Below the pieces are notes generated by a model. That model made no database searches. It saw only the letters and a list, made by a program, of their open reading frames with translations, and was not told the origin of the DNA. 48,155 bases of DNA, taken from assembly GCA_038199755.1 (NCBI GenBank), contig JBBPYR010000107.1:1-48155 (forward strand), written 5' to 3'. A program made the translations under genes and the position numbers. Numbering within the stretch: position 1 is the stretch's first letter; every line of letters begins with the position of its first letter. The stretch comes from JBBPYR01 sp038199755. GTDB lineage: Bacteria; Chloroflexota; Ktedonobacteria; Ktedonobacterales; Ktedonobacteraceae. Below, one piece after another: positions 42,329 to 48,155 of the stretch.

Positions 42329-43090
42329 TTGCATACACATCATAACATTCGTAAGTTCGGACATCGTTCTATCGTAGTGAGTTCTTTAGTAACATTTGGC
42401 AGAGCAGCTTTCCTTGCATTGCTCTTCCTAACAGTGTTGTTGAGTGTAAATGTAGTGGGGGTACACGCACAAACACTCAGCGTTTGTTCTGGTGGTGATC
42501 GCGCCTATAACGTGGTAAGCGGTGATACATTGGGTGGCATTGCGTCCCGATATGGTACGAGTTGGTCATCATTGGCCTCGTATAACCATATTGCTAATCC
42601 CAATCTTATCTATTCAGGCCAGACAATTTGTATTTCTGGTGTACACGCGGCAAAAAGCACAGGCACGCACAGTGCAACCAATGTAGTTGCAGCTGTGCCT
42701 GTGGCGTATACCAGTTCTACGGCGTCAAATACGCCGATAGGTCACCAAAACGTGTTTTCCTTCCCAGCTTGTACCTGGGGGGCAAATCAGCGTTACTATC
42801 AATTGCACGGCTATTTCGTGCCGTGGACAACCAACGCGATGGCTTGGCAGTGGACGGCCCGCGCCCATGATTTCGGCTGGCAAGTATCCAGCCGTCCGAC
42901 CGTTGGCTCGATTATCGACTTACAACCCTGGGTGCAAGGTGCCTATAGTGGTGGACATGTCGGTGTTGTCGAGCGTGTTTTAGCAAACGGTCACGTAATT
43001 GCGAGTTCGACAAGTTGGGGAGCGAACCCGTATGTATACACGACCTGGGAATTTGTCCCTGGTTCTGGAGTAACGTTCATTCGTCGCTAA
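42329..43090 (+). CDS. Secreted LysM-CHAP cell-wall hydrolase
   Basis: About 253 residues from TTG 42329, which follows AGAGGA; GTG 42377 is another option. The signal peptide has AFLALLFLTVLLSVNVVGVHA then cleavage before QT. One LysM (YNVVSGDTLGGIASRYGTSWSSLASYNHIANPNLIYSGQTICI) binds glycan. A Ser/Thr/Ala linker leads to a CHAP amidase/endopeptidase: catalytic Cys in FPACTWGANQRYY, His in SGGHVGVVERV, then SSTSWGANPYVYTTWEF. It would cleave peptidoglycan cross-links or stems outside the cell. The upstream leader is unusually structured. The start codon is the only doubtful part. Confidence 0.87.
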   Translation: MHTHHNIRKFGHRSIVVSSLVTFGRAAFLALLFLTVLLSVNVVGVHAQTLSVCSGGDRAYNVVSGDTLGGIASRYGTSWSSLASYNHIANPNLIYSGQTICISGVHAAKSTGTHSATNVVAAVPVAYTSSTASNTPIGHQNVFSFPACTWGANQRYYQLHGYFVPWTTNAMAWQWTARAHDFGWQVSSRPTVGSIIDLQPWVQGAYSGGHVGVVERVLANGHVIASSTSWGANPYVYTTWEFVPGSGVTFIRR

Positions 43091-43117
43091 CGTTGGTGCG
43101 CAACACACTGCGCCCAT

Positions 43118-43142
43118 CGTAGGGGCGACATTCATGACGCCC
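43118..43142. repeat. GTAGGG-family repeat
   Basis: CGTAGGGGCG then a short loop and CGCCC, 27 bases after the LysM-CHAP stop. Confidence 0.45.
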
Positions 43143-43222
43143 ACGCAAGTAACTGAACACAGTCAATAAGACCCCACATTTTCCGCAAACATTTTCATCG
43201 TGTGAATGCATGGTGAGAAGGT

Positions 43223-43269
43223 AAGAAGGCAATCAGGCATATGGCTTGATTGCCTTCTTGCTTTTTTAT
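43223..43269 (+). terminator. Rho-independent terminator
   Basis: 16-base stem (43223-43238, 43244-43259; one G-T pair), 5-base loop, followed by a run of six Ts (43262-43267). It is the most classical terminator in the window and ends the LysM-CHAP transcript. Confidence 0.85.
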
Positions 43270-43354
43270 CTATGCTACAAGCATAGCCACGAACTTCCAA
43301 TCCCGTACAAAAATCCGTATCATTGAAGCATCACAAAAATAAAGAGGAAAAGCC

Positions 43355-44314
43355 ATGAAACTACTCATACTAGGTGGAACGCGCTTTTTGGGTCGTGCTC
43401 TCGTAGATGCAGCCCTTGCGCGTGGACATGAGCTTACCTTATTCAATCGCGGACAAAGTAACCCTGATCTTTATCCAGAGGTGCAACAGATACATGGCAA
43501 CCGTGACGGTGAACTTGCCTTGCTACAAGGGCAAAGATGGGATGCCGTGATCGACACCTGTGGCTATGTGCCACGTCTCGTGCGTGCCTCTGCCGAAGCC
43601 CTCGAGCAGGCCGTAGACCGCTACATCTTTATCTCAACCATCTCCGTCTATGCTGACTTTAGCCAGCTCGGAATGACTGAGGATGCCGCACTAGCGACCC
43701 TCAAAGATGAGCAGACAGAGGAGATCACTGATGAAAGCTATGGTGGTCTGAAAGTGCTTTGTGAGCGCGCCGTGGAGCAGGCGTTGCCCGGACGTGCCTT
43801 GCTGATACGCCCCGGTTTCATCGTCGGCCCTCATGACCCAACCGACCGTTTCACCTATTGGCCTGTCCGTACCGCCCAGGGTGGCGCGATGTTGGCCCCA
43901 GGCAAGCCGACCGATCATCAGCAATTTATCGATGTACGCGACCTCGCCACCTGGGTTATCAGTATGATTGAGCAACGGAAAACAGGTACTTACAACGCCA
44001 CCGGCCCTGATTATGCACTCACCATAGGGCAATTTCTGGCCGCTTGCAAAGAGGTAACACATAGTAACGCCCACTTTATCTGGGTAGATAGCGAGTTTCT
44101 GCTGCAACACGAGGTCGAGCCGCCACTCTGGTTTCCCAAAGGCTATGAAGGTGGTGCCGCAGTCGATTGTAGCAAAGCCATACGTGCCGGGCTCACCTTC
44201 CGTCCGCTCACAGATACTATTCGTGATACCTTCGCCTGGAAAGGGCAGGATAGCCAACTCCGTGCTGGCCTCAAGCCCGCACAGGAAAAGAGCGTACTAC
44301 AAGCCTATCCGTAG
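43355..44314 (+). CDS. NAD-dependent epimerase/dehydratase (extended SDR)
   Basis: 319 residues. The N-terminal Rossmann motif is LLILGGTRFLGRALVDAALARGHELTLFNRG; the next landmarks are AVIDTCGYVP, YIFISTISVYADF and ESYGGLKVLCERAV, where Y-x-x-x-K carries the catalytic Tyr and Lys. FIDVRDLATWVISMIE and TYNATGP are as in nucleoside-sugar epimerases and CSP41-like proteins. The substrate is unknown, and the CSP41-like GGTRFLG opening makes RNA binding conceivable. AGAGGA precedes ATG. The TAG stop lies in the outer stem of element B. Confidence 0.88.
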   Translation: MKLLILGGTRFLGRALVDAALARGHELTLFNRGQSNPDLYPEVQQIHGNRDGELALLQGQRWDAVIDTCGYVPRLVRASAEALEQAVDRYIFISTISVYADFSQLGMTEDAALATLKDEQTEEITDESYGGLKVLCERAVEQALPGRALLIRPGFIVGPHDPTDRFTYWPVRTAQGGAMLAPGKPTDHQQFIDVRDLATWVISMIEQRKTGTYNATGPDYALTIGQFLAACKEVTHSNAHFIWVDSEFLLQHEVEPPLWFPKGYEGGAAVDCSKAIRAGLTFRPLTDTIRDTFAWKGQDSQLRAGLKPAQEKSVLQAYP

Positions 44315-44416
44315 GGACCCGATTTATCGCGTCCTACGCTCAATTCATTGAGCGAGATCCGCTGAATCTCTGGCGATCAATCGCCACGGGGCGCGCTGAA
44401 GCTGGACCCTACGGAT
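44307..44416. repeat. Cloverleaf-like palindromic element B
   Basis: Outer arms 44307-44319 and 44404-44416 pair at 12 of 13 positions. Inside: GGAC..GAT/ATC..GTCC (44315-44334), CGCTCAAT/ATTGAGCG (44337-44354) and TGGCGAT/ATCGCCA (44371-44386). The left outer arm contains the upstream TAG stop (44312-44314) and the GTAGGG head shared with five other sites. Confidence 0.7.
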
Positions 44417-44429
44417 GGGTTTCCGTGGA

Positions 44430-45218
44430 TTACACTGTTACGCCATTGACGCGTTCCCACATGTGGCGTATGCCATCGTATGCACTATCGGTAATTGGCA
44501 CGAAACGCTCGATCAGCCCAGCATGCAGGTGTTTGGCCCATGCTTCATGTAGATGCATAGTGCATAACGCCTCGCGTATATGTTGCTTTGTCGATTCATC
44601 AACGTGTCGAGCAATCACGATGGGGGGAATCGCAGTTGGGCCAAGCAGGTCGATGCTGCGTAATTGTGCCGCGATCTGCGGCTCCCGCGAACACAGTACA
44701 TCAAATACATGCGAGTCAATCGCGGTCACATCGGCCTTACCATCGAGCACAGCTTGTAGCGAAGCCCTATGCGCGCCCGTTTCAATCATCATGCCGAAGT
44801 AGGAGTCATCCAGCCCCCGTTCCAGCAAGCTGTACATCACGATGTTATAGCCCGAGTGTGAGGCGCGTTCATTATAGGCCCAGATACTCCCTTGCAGGTC
44901 CGCAAACTTCTTATAGTCACTATCACGATGTACAATCACGTTGGAGAAGTAAATAGGGCGTCCCTGATAGTGCTGGCCTTGCACAACAGGAGCCGCCAGC
45001 ACTTCAACGGGGCAGTCAGGGCTGCGCGTGAGATGAACATAAAGCAGACCACAAAGAAAAGCAACATCAATCCGTTGCGCGTGTTCTGCGCGAAACTCGT
45101 CCAGCACCTGCCCCACGCTGAGTGACGTGGGACACGCTAACTGCTCCCCCACATAACGTGTGATGGCGTCATAGCTATCATAGAGCAGCGGCGAGAGAAA
45201 AGAAGCAAAACGTAGCAT
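44430..45218 (-). CDS. PhnD-like substrate-binding protein without signal peptide
   Basis: 262 residues resembling periplasmic phosphate/phosphonate-binding PhnD proteins: VAFLCGLLYVHL, then YFSNVIVHRDSDYKKFADLQGSIWAYNERASHSGYN, VLDGKADVTAIDSHVFDVL and IPPIVIARHVDE. There is no signal peptide or lipobox, so it is either cytoplasmic or exported otherwise; a binding role for an operon substrate is possible. Its ATG follows directly on the TAA of the methyltransferase gene (TAAATG), giving tight coupling. No permease or ATPase gene is present in the window. Confidence 0.82.
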   Translation of the reverse strand: MLRFASFLSPLLYDSYDAITRYVGEQLACPTSLSVGQVLDEFRAEHAQRIDVAFLCGLLYVHLTRSPDCPVEVLAAPVVQGQHYQGRPIYFSNVIVHRDSDYKKFADLQGSIWAYNERASHSGYNIVMYSLLERGLDDSYFGMMIETGAHRASLQAVLDGKADVTAIDSHVFDVLCSREPQIAAQLRSIDLLGPTAIPPIVIARHVDESTKQHIREALCTMHLHEAWAKHLHAGLIERFVPITDSAYDGIRHMWERVNGVTV

Positions 45219-46253
45219 TTATGCATTCTTCCAATCCGTGAGAAACGCTTGATCTTTCTCTTCGACATGGCTGCCAAGCATCGGGTGGAGCGACATCACG
45301 GGCGAATATTTGCTGGCAGGTGCGGTACGACCCAGTGCTTCCGCCATGGCTCGGACATAGTGTGGTGCTCCGCCACAGCAGATGCCAATATAGTTCACTC
45401 CAAAAGCCGCCGCCTGCCGTGCGAAGCTTGCCATCTCAAAACGGTTATACAAAAATGGCTCCAGTGCCAACGGAAAGGCTTGCCCACCCTCTTGCAGGTG
45501 GAGCGACTCGAAGGTAAGGTGAAGTGCGTCAGTCTTGTAGGGAACCGGTTGCGCGGCTACATAGCAACTCACCTCTTGCCGTACTTTTTTGACGATTGGG
45601 AACATCGTCTCGGCTCCGCGATCACAGTTCATCCCTACGATATCCGCGCCATGGTCGGCCAGAATTTTGCAGGCCTCCACATAGTCGTAGCCATCGCGTG
45701 TCTGATCCCTTTGCACAGAGGCCAACGTCACCATCGCGGGCAGCTTGAGTTGTTTGATCACATCAAGCGCAATCAATGCCTCGCCCAGATAGTCGTTGGT
45801 TTCGGAGATGACAAAATCAATGCCTTCTTCCGCTGCCCAGCCGAGTTGCTCTTCATACATAGTGCGTACAACTTTCGCGCTCTCTTTCACATTTTGCAGG
45901 TCATAGGCCCAGGTGTTACAAATATTGCCCGCGACGAGAGCATCACCCTCGCGTGCCACCTCATTGGCTAGCCTGACCGCCTGCCGATTCATCGCTTCCA
46001 GATCGTTCTCGCGTCCTACATCTTTCAGCTTTTCGCGGTGAGCATAATAGGTCAAGGCTACCATCACATCACTGCCTGCCCGCAAAAATTCACGGTGCAA
46101 CTCTTTGACCGCCTCTGGAAAGTCCAGTACCACCTCTGGCACGTAAGGGCCCGCTTTAATATAGCCACGTCGCTCAAGCTCGAAAACATAGCCCTCCGCA
46201 CCAATGACGGGGCCTGTTTGCAGTCGCTCTAAAATACCTCGTGTTGTACGCAT
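45219..46253 (-). CDS. Betaine-homocysteine S-methyltransferase-like enzyme
   Basis: 344 residues from ATG 46253, seven bases after AAAAGGAG. It is a homocysteine S-methyltransferase barrel close to vertebrate BHMT in layout: GAEGYVFELERRGYIKAGPYVPEVVLDFPEAVKELHREFLRAGSDVM, then GDALVAGN, and zinc ligands Cys in IVGMNCDRG and the Cys pair in YIGICCGGAP. It should move a methyl group from glycine betaine or a related donor to a thiol such as homocysteine. It lies 40 bp behind an FAD demethylating-type oxidase, which fits stepwise betaine breakdown. Confidence 0.88.
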   Translation of the reverse strand: MRTTRGILERLQTGPVIGAEGYVFELERRGYIKAGPYVPEVVLDFPEAVKELHREFLRAGSDVMVALTYYAHREKLKDVGRENDLEAMNRQAVRLANEVAREGDALVAGNICNTWAYDLQNVKESAKVVRTMYEEQLGWAAEEGIDFVISETNDYLGEALIALDVIKQLKLPAMVTLASVQRDQTRDGYDYVEACKILADHGADIVGMNCDRGAETMFPIVKKVRQEVSCYVAAQPVPYKTDALHLTFESLHLQEGGQAFPLALEPFLYNRFEMASFARQAAAFGVNYIGICCGGAPHYVRAMAEALGRTAPASKYSPVMSLHPMLGSHVEEKDQAFLTDWKNA

Positions 46254-46293
46254 GCTGTGCTCCTTTTCTGTATCTGCAATAGTGGAATCGGCA

Positions 46294-47451
46294 TCATTTG
46301 CCAAAACGCGCGGGTGAAAACCTGCTGATATCGTAGACACTGCCACCTTGTAAGGCCACCTGCATTAGCGTTTGCCCGATCCATGGCGCGTATTTGTAGC
46401 CAGTGCCACGCCAACCAACGCCCACGCTGATATTGGCGTAGCCCGGCAGCTTGCCCATAATAAAATTGTCGTCGGCCACCAGATCGTAATAGCACTGATC
46501 TACGTCGGTGACATCAACCGCCTCCGCATCGAGCAGGGAGGGCATACACTCCTGCACAAAGCTATGCACATCTTGAATGCTTGTATTGAGTGTCTTCACA
46601 TCAGGTGGATTGTAAAAACCAATCTTGACACCGGGTGTACGTCCCTCGTAAATGGGATGACCATAAATGCCCACGTCGAGATAGGCGAAAACGGGCAATA
46701 CATCTGACGTGAACTGCTGGCGTTTCTCGGCTGGTGGAATAAAATACTTGCTCTGACTGGGGCGGTCAGGGGTCAGAGGAAATTGCGTCTTGCAATCGGC
46801 AATTGTTTGTAGAATAGCATTAGTGCCCCAGCCAGCCGTGACAACTACCTGCTCTGCCCTGTATTGCCCATGATTTGTGGTAATGGCTACCCCCCGCTCG
46901 TTTGCCTGAATGCCTGTCACCTCTACTCTCTCGACAATCTGTACGCCACGTGTACGCAGGACCCCTAAAAGTGTCTGTGTCACCATTGGTACATACAGCA
47001 AACCTGCTTCGACATCTAAGCGTCCGATGTCCGCTTTGAATTGCGGAAAACGCTCGTGCAGCGTGCTTGCGTCAAACGCCGCGCTTTTGAGATGGAGATC
47101 GCTCAAGGTTTGATAACTTTGCACCGCATAGGTATCAGCTAGCGTTGGCGTGATGTTCGTGCTGGCGAGGTTGAGGCAACCGCACTCAAGCAGAAATGCT
47201 TCAGAGGCGTGCTGCTGAAGCTCTAACCAGAGCGTACGCGCTTGATACGCTAGACGGGCATAGAAAGGGTCCAGGTAATCGTTGCGAATTGAACGGGTGT
47301 AACTGAATGACGCCGCTTGCGTGTTCTCTACACCAATGGTAGCCTTTTCTAAGATGGTAACATGCGGCGTGAGTTGCGAGGCATAATAGGCAGTGCAGAG
47401 GCCCATCACTCCTCCACCAATAATTATCAGGTCGTTTGTTTGCTCTGGCAC
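46294..47451 (-). CDS. FAD-dependent oxidoreductase, sarcosine oxidase-like
   Basis: 385 residues of the DAO family. The FAD Rossmann motif is LIIIGGGVMGLCTAYYASQLTPHVTILEKA at the N-terminus, followed by the second half QVVVTAGWGTNAIL and C-terminal GVGWRGTGYKYAPWIGQTL. Cys320 in DQCYYDLVADDNFIMG matches the residue that binds FAD covalently in monomeric sarcosine oxidase, so a covalent flavin is likely. It probably oxidises an N-methyl amino acid such as sarcosine or dimethylglycine. It is second in the four-gene operon, 15 bp after the unknown first gene. Confidence 0.88.
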   Translation of the reverse strand: MPEQTNDLIIIGGGVMGLCTAYYASQLTPHVTILEKATIGVENTQAASFSYTRSIRNDYLDPFYARLAYQARTLWLELQQHASEAFLLECGCLNLASTNITPTLADTYAVQSYQTLSDLHLKSAAFDASTLHERFPQFKADIGRLDVEAGLLYVPMVTQTLLGVLRTRGVQIVERVEVTGIQANERGVAITTNHGQYRAEQVVVTAGWGTNAILQTIADCKTQFPLTPDRPSQSKYFIPPAEKRQQFTSDVLPVFAYLDVGIYGHPIYEGRTPGVKIGFYNPPDVKTLNTSIQDVHSFVQECMPSLLDAEAVDVTDVDQCYYDLVADDNFIMGKLPGYANISVGVGWRGTGYKYAPWIGQTLMQVALQGGSVYDISRFSPARFGK

Positions 47452-47466
47452 GTGCTCTCTCCTCCC

Positions 47467-48129
47467 TTAATCTCTTCTCTTATGTGAATATGTCAACTCT
47501 TGAATGCTTGGCTTGCCATGTGGAATGGGAAAGGTGTACAGGTGCGTCTTATTGAGCATAAGCCGTCCTTGCGTCAACCCTCCCTCAACTCTGCCATTGT
47601 GCAGGCGAATCCAATTATAATAGCGTGGTGCCAATTGATAAACGGCATAGCTATGGGTGCTGCTACTTCTAATATGCGTTTTGGCCGTCTCTTCACGAAA
47701 GAGGACCAGATTACACCAGTTACCATTCCGAAATTGCAGTGACGAATAGCTCAATAACCCCGGTATCTCAACCAGTTCGTTGAGCATTTGTTTATCCACA
47801 TCTGCAATATTTCCAACTATCTGTGCATCTAAAGCTGTTTGTTTCTTGCTAATGAAACCCACAAAGAGCAAGTTGGGCAGCAGAAAGCTCTCTCTTGCTT
47901 GATACAGGGCGATGCGATGACTGCGGTTGTGCCGTTCCTGCAATAAATAAAGTAACGGCTGTTTCATTGTCACGTTTGCAGCTAATTCATCAGGTCGCTG
48001 AGCCATCGTCAGCACCTGTCGTGCCATGTAGCGTAGCACGATGAGATCACGCGCCCCTTTATGTATCTCGGTCGCTACAGTTGGCTGTATAGCCGTTTGA
48101 ACGGGAAATATTCTGGCATCCTTATCCAT
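47467..48129 (-). CDS. Unknown protein, first gene of the demethylation-like operon
   Basis: 220 residues, not recognised. Basic and soluble, with no signal peptide. The C-terminal half has a conserved-looking run: GNWCNLVLFREE, HSYAVYQLAPRYYNWIRLHNGRV and LMLNKTHLYTFP, with alternating beta strands. Its stop lies 15 bp before the FAD oxidase start, so it shares the operon and may be an accessory or a companion enzyme. The ATG at 48129 is the first in frame, near the window edge. Confidence 0.65.
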   Translation of the reverse strand: MDKDARIFPVQTAIQPTVATEIHKGARDLIVLRYMARQVLTMAQRPDELAANVTMKQPLLYLLQERHNRSHRIALYQARESFLLPNLLFVGFISKKQTALDAQIVGNIADVDKQMLNELVEIPGLLSYSSLQFRNGNWCNLVLFREETAKTHIRSSSTHSYAVYQLAPRYYNWIRLHNGRVEGGLTQGRLMLNKTHLYTFPIPHGKPSIQELTYSHKRRD

Positions 48130-48155
48130 TCATCTACCCTCAACTACTAAAAAAA

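Noticed and set aside
21372..44416. GTAGGG repeats as a CRISPR array
   Set aside because: Copies are scattered over 23 kb, vary in body and have no regular spacers.
1..48155. tRNA or rRNA genes
   Set aside because: No cloverleaf with a GGTTCGAAT-type T-arm or rRNA core motif was recognised by eye; the cloverleaf-like elements lack tRNA consensus bases.

Overview
The window looks like chromosomal DNA of a filamentous, spore-forming Chloroflexi bacterium of the class Ktedonobacteria. This is an inference, made without any database search. The grounds are mid GC content, many PAS/GAF histidine kinases and orphan regulators, a MenI-like thioesterase rather than ubiquinone genes, membrane-anchored proteins with long basic N-termini, and many palindromic intergenic repeats.

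Layout. 1-5.7 kb is an accessory, rearranged stretch: a tyrosine-integrase fragment fused against a GNAT-like gene remnant, a small orphan gene, an EcoRII/Dcm-type restriction-modification pair (predicted target CCWGG), an ECF sigma factor behind a tiny leader ORF, and a truncated acetyltransferase. 5.9-11.6 kb holds a Mop molybdate-binding protein and two large hybrid histidine-kinase genes flanking a receiver-only regulator. 11.9-14.4 kb holds enolase and an alpha/beta hydrolase whose nucleophile position is Gly. 14.4-17.98 kb is the most striking part. A complete group II intron (15246-17681, minus strand) splits a Rad52/ERF-like recombination gene so that splicing restores one 273-codon frame. 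The gene's perfect TTGACA-N17-TATAAT promoter encloses a GAAC-N4-GTTC SOS-type box. 18.0-20.4 kb has a translationally coupled ECF sigma factor with zinc ribbons and an MFS exporter. 20.7-21.3 kb is an internally deleted ABC transporter. 21.6-28.8 kb carries an XdhC-like protein, ClpB, a fused kinase-like/LuxR regulator, an SOS-box-linked peptidoglycan hydrolase and a small membrane protein. 28.9-31.2 kb is a DHA2 drug exporter and its TetR regulator, with matching operators before each. 32.4-36.4 kb is a co-directional run: tRNA nucleotidyltransferase, Nif3-like protein, a frameshifted gene, a small membrane protein and a UbiG-like methyltransferase. 36.4-44.3 kb has WYL and ArsR regulators, a PHP phosphoesterase, a MenI-like thioesterase, a membrane protein, NAD synthetase, a LysM-CHAP secreted hydrolase behind a structured leader, and an NAD-dependent epimerase. 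44.4-48.1 kb is a tight minus-strand operon (unknown protein, sarcosine-oxidase-like FAD enzyme, betaine-homocysteine methyltransferase-like enzyme, PhnD-like binding protein) that suggests demethylation of an N-methylated compound.

Across the window gene ends are marked by very long perfect hairpins (arms of 17-41 bp) and by a dispersed GTAGGG-headed repeat family. Two larger cloverleaf-like elements (37374-37498 and 44307-44416) have an outer stem that contains the upstream gene's stop codon and three internal hairpins. No tRNA, rRNA or CRISPR array was recognised.
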